Of a stretch of 64,000 nt of DNA, positions 12,475-23,475 are shown piece by piece; positions within the stretch are counted from its first letter, which is position 1, and every line of letters begins with the position of its first letter. Under the pieces are notes generated by a model, which was not told where the DNA came from, did no database searches, and saw only the letters and a program-made list of their open reading frames with translations. Made by a program: the position numbers and the translations under genes. Source of the stretch: Karalla daura (Eukaryota > Chordata > Actinopteri > Chaetodontiformes > Leiognathidae); contig CM055196.1 of assembly GCA_029224185.1 (NCBI GenBank), forward strand, positions 21,402,009 to 21,466,008, given 5' to 3'.

Positions 12475-14083
12475 TTTTGGTGACGTCCACTGGGAATTGG
12501 AGAGGCCTTTAAGCATTCCTTTAGAGGCCAGAGACAGATAAGTGAGTTATGCAGTTCACCACCATCTGGGCTCAGACAGCGCCTGGCCTGCAGCTGACAA
12601 GTGTGTGCGTGTATGTGTAAACTATAGTAATAGTAGTGGGGAGGGGCGCTGGGGGGGCGTGTGTTTCCATAGCGATAGGTCCTATTCCTGGAGCGAGATC
12701 TGTGCATACACTCCTCCCTCCCCGCCGCTGTGTCGTCATTGTAACCTCAGATGTGGACTTTGACAACGTTTTTTTTCCTTTTCTTGTTTCTTTCTTCTTT
12801 TTGTCCTTTTTTTTTCATGCCCTCCCATCCCCACCGTCATTGTCAACAAATTTCGGCCCATTCTTGTGCAGCTGACAGTGTCTTCATGGAACATAGCATC
12901 TGTTGTGAAACAGAGGGAGGCAGCGAGGCTGGATGGCAGGGGACCATGTTAGGTTTGCCAATTTCCCTATTCCCATCGTTCAAGGCTTTGTGCGCATTGT
13001 AAGATCCCGCACCGCGCTGCCAATTCTGATCCGCGCTTGACCTGCTGCACATACTATCTGTGTTCAGGTCTTTTGTTTGGCCCATGGGTTAACAGTGTGC
13101 AAATGCGTCTGTGTGTGTACGCTCCTGGAGATCTCTCTAACTCTGTGTTTCATTCTGTCACCTGTAGACCCTTCAGCAATGAATCTCACTGTTGCATATC
13201 CAACGCAGCTGCAGTCTCTGTAATGTCCATGACAACTTGCTATCAAACTAATGTGGCCTGTCAGCACTGTAATAACTCCACAACAATGAAAAACTGGAGG
13301 CCTGTGAGGCATAAAGCCATTAGACACCATGTGAGAAAGAAAACGGTGTTAAATCACAAACATCATTAATTCATTAGTGGATGTTTTTCAGCTTAATGTG
13401 GCATAGCCTCCTTCAAGAAGATAAGGGTATTATGATGCTAAATTGGATCAGAACACAGCTGCTACCTTAACTTAAATGTTAATTCTTCAATGTGGTTCTG
13501 GTGATTTACATTAAATTTAATATATTTTTTAAATGACCTATATTTGGAGATATCTCTTCTTTCCTAAACTCAATAAAATTTAATCAATTAAACAATTAAG
13601 TGCCCGGTTTATATACAATATAGGCTATTCACTGTGATCGCATTACTGCATACCCAGCTATTTGCCAACCACGCTACGGGGTGGCATTTTCTCAGGAATC
13701 CTGAAGACAAGTAGGACAAGTGCATGGCGAAACCTCCTGAATAACACCCCCCGTGGGATCCGAACTGGAAAAATTTGGCCGTTTTCATATTTGGCAGGCA
13801 CCTGTTTGGCATTCTGATGTGCTACAGTGCCATCTCTGTGAAGATAAGCTGCTGCTTAGCCCCTCGATACATTGATTTCCATGTACACAATGTAGGCTGA
13901 ATACCCACTGTGTAAGTACAAAACCCCAAAACCCACACTGAGACAGTTTCCCTTTTCCCTTCAGTCCCTCACCCTCTTTCTTAAGTCTGCTTCAAAGCAG
14001 CCCCATCCGCCACATCACCTGCTTCTCTTTCTCTTCTCAGCAAACTATTCATCTTTCCATCTATCCATCATCAGCATTTAAGC

Positions 14084-14121
14084 ATGCATGTGTGTGTATG
14101 TGTGTGTGTGCGTGTGTGTGT
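14084..14121. repeat. (GT)n microsatellite
   Basis: GT units with ATG and CGT interruptions. Confidence 0.85.
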
Positions 14122-14139
14122 AAAGAGGCCTTTCCCGCT

Positions 14140-14430
14140 GTGTAATTGCAGGCTGCGTATCAGCCCATTGGTGTTGCCCTGCGTGGAGACTAAAGATGTT
14201 GCTAATCCGCCAACAGAATACAGCAGGTCAAGCAGCCAGCGGCGGCTGAATTCAGCCCCAGGACCACAGCCACAAATTAGGACAGGCTGACAAGGCCCTG
14301 CGGCATTCTGGGTATTGTTGTGAGCTGCCAACAGGCCTCTAAAGCCGCTGGCCCAATGTGAAGAAACAGCCAAGTAAAGGTGAAGATTAATAGTGGCTCG
14401 GTGACCCAGGAGCATGGTCATATATCTATA
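14140..14430. promoter_or_regulatory. Candidate conserved non-coding element
   Basis: A unique, non-repetitive 290-bp block with near-even base composition and words such as CCCATTGG, CAGCCAGCGGCGG and GCATTCTGGGTATTG. It codes for nothing recognisable in any frame. The call rests on texture alone; no alignment was possible. Confidence 0.3.
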
Positions 14431-14689
14431 TCGCCACCAGACACTTTCTGTGTTTTGCACATGCACATACAGACACACACACACAAATGATACACACATA
14501 TAAACATGCAATTAGCTCAGTGGAAAACTGCACATGTAGAATCCATGATGTGTCAAACTTTCAGTGATATAGAAATGACAGTTTTCTGACATTTCAGCTC
14601 CTCTTCATCCATTTCTCAGTTGCTTTTTTCTTAAAATGAAGCTACTTAGTCTCGAACAAGACACGAGTTGACGTCCAGTGTGTCAAACC

Positions 14690-14915
14690 CCAGCTCTGCA
14701 GCTCCTCGCCGCTCCGCTTGCCTGATGAATGATGGCCCTTTGTTGTGCGTCCCATAAAGGCTGCCGTGGCCATCCCTTTTCATAAGACCTGGCGAGCAAA
14801 TGTGAGGCGTGAATGGCATTAGTCCGAGTCAGTGCACCCATAGCGGTGAAGCCAGCCCTGAAAACACAGCCTGCTCGCCCTCCTCTCCAAGTTTTATGAG
14901 CCAAGATGATTGAAG
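14690..14915. promoter_or_regulatory. Candidate conserved non-coding element
   Basis: Unique block containing CCATAAAGGCTGCCGTGG, TTTTCATAAGACC and GAATGGCATTAG. Stop codons break every frame of useful length. It resembles vertebrate enhancer sequence in texture only. Confidence 0.3.
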
Positions 14916-15599
14916 GAGAAGAAAACTGCTCTGCCAATAGGGACAAGACAGGGAGGAGAGCGGAGGAGCGAGGAGGAGAGGCGTCAGAGATGGATGGATG
15001 GACAGATAAAACAGAGACAGCAGCCGCTGCGCAGAGGACTCACATCCCGCGCAAGAAGGGACGTGAAGGGTAACAGGTTTGTTTCAGAGCCACTGAAAAG
15101 CATCCAGACAAAGGGAGAGCGGAGAAGAATGGAGGTGGAGGACTCTGGCTGTCAGGACTGGCGCTGGGCTAGAGTTAGATCTCATTTCTCAAGTGTCATC
15201 GCACTGTCTGTGTCTCCTCCTCTCTCCTCTCTGTCCAATTACCGCCACAATGAGGCAGGCCCCTTCCTGCAGAGCTGCATATGGCTCTCCGGTTGTAAAG
15301 GCCTCACTCCGGAGTGGAGCTATGTACTTTCTGATAGGTACAGTATGTGTGAACCTCAAAGGGCCACAGTGGGGTCGTTGAGGGACAGAGCGCGGGCCGG
15401 CGCTCTGACAGCTTGTCTCAACACGATTTCCTGGGAAAGGCCGACACGCCACCAGCCCGTCTCAGACCACTAGCAGCTGCGCACGATTAAATCATCCTCT
15501 GTCAACTGCAACGTCCGACTCAGAAGAAGTTAGCGTTCAGTTTCTTGACATGCTGACAAGTACGCTTTCATGTTAAACCGACTCGGGAACAAGTTGTCT

Positions 15600-15770
15600 A
15601 CGGTGGTGGAGCAACATGGTGGTTTAGAGGTTTGCAACGTCACCTCACAGCAAAAACGACCTGGGTTTGACTGTAAGATCCGACTGGGCCTTTCTCTTGT
15701 TCTCCCTGCATAGCTGGGTACTCTGATTTCCTCTGACAGCCTAAAATGCAGAAAAGAAGTTGGAACAGAG
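15600..15770 (-). mobile_element. Copy of a tRNA-like teleost interspersed repeat
   Basis: In order: a box-like 'ggtttagaggtttgcaacgt', 'cacctcacagcaaaaacgac', a B-box-like 'gggtttgactgtaag', 'gggcctttctcttgttctcc' and 'gggtactctgatttcctctg' then 'acagcctaaaatgcag'. This order matches a widespread fish repeat whose complementary strand carries the 'ggactgtgggaggaaaccgg' core. Other copies lie at about 8366, 31230, 50770 and 54545. About 80% similar by eye to the remembered family form. Confidence 0.65.
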
Positions 15771-17289
15771 ATCAAATTAAAAAGACAGGATCCACGCTCG
15801 GTATTGTGCAGCACAACTAATAAATAGAGGTAGGATGAGTTTCAGGGCCTTCAAGGTGCATAACCCTGATATAGATTGTGCATGTGAAGGTGTTCAATAA
15901 CCACATCACATTACATCACTGGTGTGTGTGGGAATGCATGGTTTTCAAAAACACACCATATGTTGATGGTAATCGACTGAGGGTGCAGCTCAGGGTCAAT
16001 CAAACACCAATCAGCATGCAACTGCTACAAGATTAGAGATGACCGCTAAAGGTTTGCATTTCAGAAATTAAAATGATCACAAGTCTATCAGTAAAATTAA
16101 TCACATATTATGCCTTAGAAATACAATTTTAAAAAAGCTCTTAATAATGCATAAAGGGTGTGAACATGTTGTTTTAAAGCTGTGATAGTAACAGAGTGAA
16201 ATGTTGATTTTACAGAACATTTCCACTGTATCTGAACTCATCAAATGAAAAACAAATACAGTCACAAAGCCTTCATTATGAGACAGGATTTTGGCTCATT
16301 AAAAGCAATGCTATTTGATATGATAAGCAGTCTTATCTTAACATTTGAATACATTTGGGGTGTTTTGTGATGGAATGAGGCTGATGGCATTTATTGCTGA
16401 ATGAGCCTAATCAATAGAGTGACCTCTTCAACTCTGCAGGCGGGAAAACTCACTGGACCCCAGCGAGAGAATCGACAGCCTTTGATTGATGCTCTCCACA
16501 CTGAAAAAAATGTCAATTGGAAGCCCATCTGTCCGTGAGAAATAACCTTTATCTTATTTTATTCTATTCATGCCACGCGGCAAGATGCCGAAAGACAGTT
16601 AGAATAATATCTCTATTGTGTACAACAATATGTTTACTTAAAATTACTTGCACTAACCTTAACAGTGTCATTGGAGTAGGATTGAGTTGCACTTTCTTCC
16701 TTTTCTTTTGCACTTCTTCGCTTACACTGATCAAAGCTATTAGGGTATAATTAATAAATGGTTAAATTGATACAAACCCCGGTAAGAGACTGGGTGTTTT
16801 ATTTTGCGTCTTTGCGACCTGATTTTAATTTTTAATATTGAGAATTGTTAAGTGGCACTTTTTGCAGTGTGCAAGCGTCGCCTGCAGGTTCCTATTGACG
16901 CATTTCACTCTGCGCTCCTGCACAAAGGATGGACTGGGATGGACAATAAAGGCAAAAAAAAGTGATGAAAACACAATTTCAACCAGTCCAAAAAGTAACT
17001 ATGAACCACATATGACAGCTTTGCTCTTTGTATCGCCCTGCATGCGTAAAAACCCGAGAATCTTTTGATTTAGCGGCGAATTAATTCTCGTCCTATTTAT
17101 CCCCGAAGTTTACAGCTGATCAGCTCCAGCCGGCGGCTCGGACACTGTGTGTGCTGCTGTGTGTTTGCAGAAGCAGCGCAGACATTAAGCCGCTCGCTCC
17201 ATCACGTTGTGAAACATTGTAAAGACTCTGCCTTTCTTCTGCGCAGCGTTAAATCTGATCCCCTTGATGCGTGGGGAGAGCAAAGTGAA

Positions 17290-17360
17290 TTAGAGATTGA
17301 GGTGGGAGGCTGATTAACCCCCCCCCCACACACACACACACACACCCCACCCCACCCCCT
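17290..17360. repeat. C-rich and (CA)n low-complexity tract
   Basis: A C run, a short CA repeat, then CCCCACC units; low-complexity only. Confidence 0.8.
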
Positions 17361-17685
17361 TCCAGCAGAGACCAAAGTCGAGAATGCAAAGAAAAAGGAG
17401 GAGACAGAAAGAAGATATTTGAAAAGCTGCCACGAGTTCCCTGTCACACCGCCTCCTGCGTGGATTGAGCCGTGCTCTTTGTTACCCACAGGCATGAATA
17501 CTGAGTGGATGTACAGAGAGAAAGGCCCCGGCAGAGGGAGAAAAAGGGGAGAAAACACTGGGGCACGTCTGCAACTTGTAGAATCCAGACCCTAAACACG
17601 AGCTTGACCCAGAAACTGTCTGCAACAGTGGCTGAAGGGATGAAAATGAGTCTCAATATTTGGTCTTTACAACAAGAACAGATAA

Positions 17686-17710
17686 GGGGGGGGGGGGGGG
17701 GGGGGGGGGG
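17686..17710. repeat. Poly(G) homopolymer of 25
   Basis: Twenty-five consecutive G on the plus strand. Able to form intermolecular or intramolecular G-quadruplex; length is probably unreliable in any read technology. Confidence 0.85.
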
Positions 17711-18198
17711 TTGCCTTGCTGAAACAACATGCACTGAGGAAGAATACAGTGGGCAGAAAAAATTAATACATGTTGACAGATGAAATATACTGTACATATA
17801 AACCGAATTTTTGCTTGGTAATGTAAATTGTGGCACATTTTGGCTTATCACCATATTACTCACGCAATTAGCTCAACACACACAAAGCTGCAAAGTAAAA
17901 TACAGTATGACTCAGACAGACTCTTGACACCTCTCTTGTTGCTTTTCTCAGACTGAATAAAGTTAGTCAGGAATTCAGTTCTAGTGTGACGCAAATGGAG
18001 AATCTTACTATAAATTATTTAGATTGTATTATATATAGTTTGATTACTTTAGTGGATCAAATTTGCCCAAAGTTGAGTTTTTCATTACTGTCTGGATTCA
18101 TAATATTCCTGATTAGTTGAATTTGCACAACGTTACTACAACTTGTACCTTTTTGCATTAGACGTGTACGCCATTCATTGACAATTTGCGTCTGAAAG

Positions 18199-18236
18199 AC
18201 ACACACACACGCAGAGAGAGAGAGAGAGAGAGAGAA
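18199..18236. repeat. (CA)n/(GA)n compound microsatellite
   Basis: Short CA run joined to about 11 GA units. Confidence 0.9.
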
Positions 18237-18320
18237 CAGAGCAGATCCCTCCTCCGGATACAATCACCTTTATGCAAACACGGGGTCTGTGTCTGTCTGC
18301 GCAGCACTTCACTGATGGAG

Positions 18321-18321
18321 T

Positions 18322-18385
<64 letters not shown>

Positions 18386-18427
18386 GGGGGGGGGGGTGGG
18401 TGTGTGTGTGTGTGTGTGTGTGTGTTT
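18321..18427. repeat. (GT)n microsatellite with internal G run
   Basis: About 28 GT units, a G run with one T interruption at about 18382-18400, then further GT units. A C/A-rich skewed region follows to about 18610. Confidence 0.95.
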
Positions 18428-18806
18428 GGGGGCTGGGGGGTGGCACAGGTGTCCAGCAATCTAACAAATACCCCCCATCACTACAACCTCCTCCCCCCTC
18501 ATCCCCATTCACCCCACCCTCAAAACAACCCCCTACACACACCCTACACACACACACGCACACTCGCGCATGCGCGCACAAACAAAAACACGCTCACAAG
18601 CAAATCAAAAACATACACAAAGAAACCATTAACGATTTATGAATGAATTACATCCATTCATCCATATGTATCGCTATAACTAATGAATTATCTGCAACGT
18701 GTAGGCAAGAATAGCGCTTAAGTAATCGATAAATTATGCGTTTTATCGACATTTGGTGCACAAAGGAGCTATTTCTATCCGCTGCGTCGTGCGGCATATG
18801 CATATT

Positions 18807-19037
<231 letters not shown>

Positions 19038-19319
19038 TAGTTCCAGATTAAAACATCGATGCACTTTTTTCATTGCAACGGAATATAATATCCTTGAGGG
19101 ACTGCGAGTGAATTTGAGTTTCTCCTGCGATATAAAGCAAATTTCACGACCATCCATCGAGTTGCAGTTTGTTTTTTGGTCCGCGGATCTTAAAACACAC
19201 TCAGACCTAGGTCCAGGCCTCCATTCGTCACGCTATAGGTTTAAAAATAAAAGGTCTTTTCGGGGTGGGGAGGGGGGTAAAGAGGGTCAGGGAGCTTTAA
19301 CTCGGTGACAAAGCCTCAT

Positions 19320-19690
19320 TTGCAGGTCAATGCGATGGCACACTCGCCTCTCCTCTCCATCCAGCTCGCCTTTGTTCCCTGTCGCCTGCGCCGATGCCAG
19401 ATGGTCATGGAAAATGCTAATTCCCTTTGGCTGATTTTCCTCCTTTCTATATTTAATTGCAGTCTTTGCAGACTGCCCCGTTAATTGTGCGTCTTTTTTC
19501 TGTTTTGAGAGAGAGAGGAAAATGTTATTTAGGGTTTGTTGATTTTTTTTCCTCCACTGATATGATATTTTTAGCTGTCACATTTTCCCATTTGCATGGG
19601 GGCTGCAGTTTGAGCCATTTGCACTGAAGGGCCATAAAGCAGCAACATTTAGGAGCAAGCAGTGATGTTATAGTGAGTGTAACTGGAAAC
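19320..19690. promoter_or_regulatory. Candidate conserved non-coding element
   Basis: Unique block including GCCAGATGGTCATGG, ATGCTAATTCCC, TTTAATTGCAGTC and TTTGCATGGGGGCTGC. It contains octamer-like (ATGCTAAT, ATTTGCAT) and E-box-like (CAGATGG) words. No coding potential seen. Confidence 0.35.
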
Positions 19691-20189
19691 ACTGGGGTTA
19701 AATGTGGTGGACAGAATTAACAGATTTCAAGTTGATCTTTTAAATGCATCTCATCTATCTGACCATCTAACCTCTCCTACTTTACTAAATTGATTTTTTT
19801 TTAAAAGCATTGTATGTTTAGTTTAGATGTTCATCAGTTTTCTGCCAAACTAAAAAATAAGGTCTGCAAAAACAACATTTTAAGGATAAAATGTATGTCA
19901 GACATTTAATTTACCTTCAGTCTGATTCAAATCTGCAGTTTGCTACTATATATTTTCTCATAGTGCCGCAATCTCTGTAACCTGGAAGTGTATATTGCTT
20001 TTGGTTTGATATCTTTAACCTATAGTTTTCATGGCATTGACACAATAAAATCGATCCTATCCTGGCCAAAGAAAACAGAAAATCCACTCATTTGGGGTAT
20101 ATGTCATCAGATATACACAGAGTCTCATGTGACTGAAGCAGACTGCGTATAATTTGACTGATGACGGATTCAAATCAAAGTGGAGTGAG

Positions 20190-20430
20190 TTAAGGGCGGA
20201 GGCAGACTGGAGGAGTCTGAGACCATCTCCATCTCTAGCAGCTGCTGCTGTAATTCTATTCTCCTGCTGCGGGCCTTGTTAATGAGGTCTGTATGTTGGC
20301 TGTCATCTCTTTCCTTTATGTCCATCATGCATACAACAGCCCAGGATGAAGTTATAATTGTCACGAGGCGTACTCTGCTGTACAGAGCCCCTTTCAGTCC
20401 AACACAGCACAAATTATGAGGAGGAGGAGG
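20190..20430. promoter_or_regulatory. Candidate conserved non-coding element
   Basis: Unique block with CAGCTGCTGCTG, CGGGCCTTGTTAATGAGG and ATGCATACAACAGCCC. The minus strand stays open for about 100 codons, but the frame has no flanking splice-site pair or recognised domain, so a non-coding call is preferred. Confidence 0.35.
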
Positions 20431-20579
20431 AGGCCTCAGCAGAGAAACAATTATTATTAAGGAGAAATTCAACTTATCAAGCACAGACAGTTCAATAAAC
20501 TCTTATTTGACTTATATAACAATTGTTTTTATTGTTATTATCGCTCTCCTTTCTGTCTCTAGTGAAGCACACTGAGTTG

Positions 20580-21060
20580 TATTTCAGGCCTTAACCTATG
20601 ACCTCTCCTGCAGTGGCTCAAATCCAGCGGCTCTTTTTAGAAAACCAGCGCAATTTCAGGTTCTATTTAATGGGACAAATTTTTTATAGTTACACAGCTG
20701 TAGATACAAATAAAGGAAGATGACCCCTTTAACTCTAAGGGGGGACTTGAGCCCTTGAATGTGTCCAGTCTCCCAACACAGAGGGGACTTCATTAAAGTA
20801 ACACATGAACAGCTGTTGTCTTTAACATGTAAACTATTGAGATTTTAAAACTACACTGAATGGCCTCCGCAGCTCCCCGTGGGCATATGGGCGTTAATTA
20901 GCTGGATATAGCCATAGATTAATTATAATATTTTTTTCGCCCATCCGTATCAATAGAGCAGCCAGACAAAGTGTCTTTTGTTCTCTGATGCAGGACATTC
21001 TGTGGCTGACTGAATGGGTCTTGGCTATGTCTACATGGATTTGCCATATGGCAACAAAAA
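20580..21060. promoter_or_regulatory. Candidate conserved non-coding element (homeodomain-like sites)
   Basis: Contains GGGCGTTAATTAGCTGG and ATAGATTAATTATAAT at about 20890-20930, i.e. clustered TAATTA cores, plus CTTTTTAGAAAACCAGC and TTATAGTTACACAGCTG further left. No coding potential seen. Confidence 0.35.
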
Positions 21061-21238
21061 GGAAAGAATGGAGCCGGAGAGCGCTTTGTGTTGGAAATCA
21101 GAACAAGCCCGTCAGAGCTTATGGCTGCGTAGAGCTGACAAAGTCACTCTGGCCATCAAAAGTCTCCATTTGCGCCCCAAACACTCATGTGAGATGGTAG
21201 ATGGTGGAAAAAAAAAATTATGGAAAAATGATTAAATC

Positions 21239-21279
21239 CACACACACCCAGACACACACACACACACACACACACACAG
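21239..21279. repeat. (CA)n microsatellite
   Basis: CA units with CCA and GACA interruptions at the left end. Confidence 0.9.
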
Positions 21280-21529
21280 GGGGAAGAGAAAGAGACACGG
21301 CTGCATTTGGCTTCTTTCAATTAAGGGTAAACTTGCAAGTATGACCTGCTGAATGGTTTGTTTCAATAGACAAGGACAATTACAAAGACTAGTAGTTTTC
21401 TTTTTCCAGCTCTGGCAGGTGGCCTCCACGCCCGGTGTATCCACGGCGGGGTAAACAGTGTGTGTGAGTGGGGCTTTAGAGGGCTTGTTGAGTGCGGGTG
21501 GATGTGGGGGTGTCTCCGTGGCGGACAAA

Positions 21530-21745
21530 GCGGGGATCCAAAGGCAGCTGCTGCTTCTTTAGAGGGGCGAAAGGGCCTTTAAATCCCAGCCTATATCCCG
21601 CAGCTGCCATGCTGCCCAAGGCTGCACACGTCTCAATGCAGTTTTTACCCCTGATAAAGGTACACATATGAGCAGCCAGAGGCAGATACAGCCAAGTGAG
21701 AACTGCGGGGTGCAGCCGAACTACTCCTAAGGTCAATGTGTGGCG
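21530..21745. promoter_or_regulatory. Candidate conserved non-coding element
   Basis: Unique block with GGCAGCTGCTGCTTC, GGGCCTTTAAATCCCAG, CGCAGCTGCCATGCTGCC and CACATATGAGCAGCC. Several E-box cores (CAGCTG, CATATG) are present. Texture-based call. Confidence 0.3.
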
Positions 21746-21978
21746 TTTTTAAGGGAAAAACTGTGTGAATTTGGATAATTCAGGATGTGGCTCTCATTGA
21801 CTGTGGCACGAAGCTGGTCTTCCTTTTCTTCTCCTAAATTAGAGGCCAAGAAACCCCAAAAAACACAAACTCCTCTGATTCCATTTCACTTTCAGCACAC
21901 CCTCGACTAAAACAAACAACACAAGGAAGGAGGAGAAAAAACAACATGAGAGTTGTGTGTAGTTGAAGTGAAAAATAT

Positions 21979-21984
21979 TTTATT
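21979..21984 (-). terminator. cdkn1c poly(A) signal (AATAAA)
   Basis: AATAAA on the minus strand, followed about 20-60 nt later by T-rich and GTTGTTTG-type sequence, as expected for a cleavage site near 21,960. It is the only canonical signal on this strand between the stop codon and here, giving a 3'UTR of about 1.5 kb. Confidence 0.65.
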
Positions 21985-23475
21985 CTCATCTTTGTTGCAA
22001 GACATAATTAGGGCACTTGAATGAAAACACACACATAGAGAAACAGTCCGGCTCAGAAACAACACAAAGAAACCTAGTTTTTCAAGTGTGTACTACTAAT
22101 GGGGGAAGCTACATGATTGCAAAAAACATCACAAACACAATGACACAAAATGGAAATAATAATAAAAATAAAATTAAAATATAAAATAAAAAATGCCCTT
22201 TTGGCTAAATCAAGGCATTTTAACACAAATAAAGAAACATAAATAAATTATAAGTTAGAATAGTCTTAAAAATATACATTTACAGGAAAAAATAGAACAG
22301 AAATAAACATTTATAAGCTATTGTCTCTATAAAGCTGTACACTTTTGGCCAGTGTAGACAATTTCTTTTTAAAGTAATTTAGGATTGCACAGATGTTAAA
22401 ACATTTAACACTGTCGAGTGGCTGTATGCAAAAGCAACAATGAATGCTACATTTGTACTGGATAGAAGTCATTCCGTCTCTCGTTCTCGCTCGCCCTCTT
22501 TCTTTCTGTCATTTTTTCTTTCTTTCTCTTCACTCCCCTTTTCGACGACAAACCGTACAGTCCTGAGAGTGTTGCCCGGGCTGAGGCAGCGCCGCCCGGG
22601 CTGCGTGAGGCCGCTCCTGCGTGGCTGAGGCGTCTCCTCTCTCCGGGGAAGGGGGTGGTGGTGGACACGTCCATTCCCAGTGGATCCTCCGACAAAAAAA
22701 ACACGTTTGCGCAGACGTATATAGTGCAATAAAATGGAAATCTGAGGAAGGAAGCAGAAGAAGAGGCACGGTGAGACTTGTGTGCAGGAGAGACGCGTCC
22801 GTGCAGAGATGTGCGCATCGACAGGAGGCGGAGGGGGAGGTGCTCTCGGGCTGCGCCTTTTCCCGCCACATTGTGACGCACTTACCCCTCCCCCCCTCAA
22901 ACCTCTGGTGTTACTACAGCTACTACTATCACTACTACTGCGATTTCACCACCGCTAACACCACCCCTACCCCCCACCTCTCCTTCCTCCTCCCCTCCCG
23001 GATCAGACTGCCTGCGCTCTACCGTCTCTCGTAACCTCTTAGAAATACGAAAACACCGCTATAAATAAGAGTTTTACAATTTTATAAAAACTGTGGAAAC
23101 AGGCCTCTTGATTTTTTTTAGGTTTCACTAATACTAATCACTACTAGTGCGGTTTCACCACCCCTGCTCTCCACCCTTCTGACTTTACGTCTTTAGAAAT
23201 AAAACGCCGCTATGATACATGTTGTGGAAACAACCCTCTATTAGACATTTTTTTTACCTTTAACAAATACTATCACTACTACAGTACAATCACTACTACC
23301 TTCCTCTTTTGTACCCCACATAACCACTTTGCAATAAAACGTTGTTTTAAATACAAGTTTCGCACCTTTAAAAATAGAGTAGAATCAACCCATTTTCTCA
23401 TTTCCCGAAAAAAGAAAGGCTAACATATAAGTAGTTTTACGTTAATTGTTGTATATATTGTTGAGATTTTTACCT
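21985..23475 (-). other. cdkn1c 3'UTR (inferred)
   Basis: The stretch between the stop codon and the only AATAAA. The distal third (21,985-22,440) is AT-rich, as is common at mRNA 3' ends. The middle (22,450-22,900) is GC-rich with few stops, so open frames there are long by chance. The part next to the stop (22,910-23,430) is a degenerate tandem repeat. A further non-coding intron cannot be excluded. Confidence 0.55.
22910..23430. repeat. Degenerate tandem repeat, about three units
   Basis: Three successive blocks share the same order of words: (a) TACTATCACTACTAC-type, then GCGATTTCACCACC or GCGGTTTCACCACC; (b) TTAGAAATA(C/A)...(AC)GCCGCTAT; (c) TGTGGAAACA followed by CCTCT and a T run. 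Units start near 22,911, 23,124 and 23,263, with lengths of about 213, 139 and 150 bp. A related, weaker copy lies at 25,075-25,235, 5' of the gene. Confidence 0.65.

Larger units (their letters stand above)
1..14080. other. Gene-free stretch (intergenic or long intron)
   Basis: I find no exon with a recognisable protein and flanking splice sites on either strand. Open frames here are short or are translations of CA/CT/GA repeats. The contents are microsatellites (listed separately), a perfect hairpin at 4312-4354, degenerate retroelement pieces near 6.04 kb and 8.1-8.5 kb, and otherwise unique AT-rich DNA. It lies downstream of cdkn1c and could be intergenic DNA or an intron of an unseen gene; the sequence does not decide this. 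Confidence 0.6.

Noticed and set aside
22447..22900. Overlapping minus-strand frames of 113-144 codons
   Set aside because: Three overlapping frames are open at once in GC-rich sequence between the cdkn1c stop and its poly(A) signal; no domain, so treated as 3'UTR.
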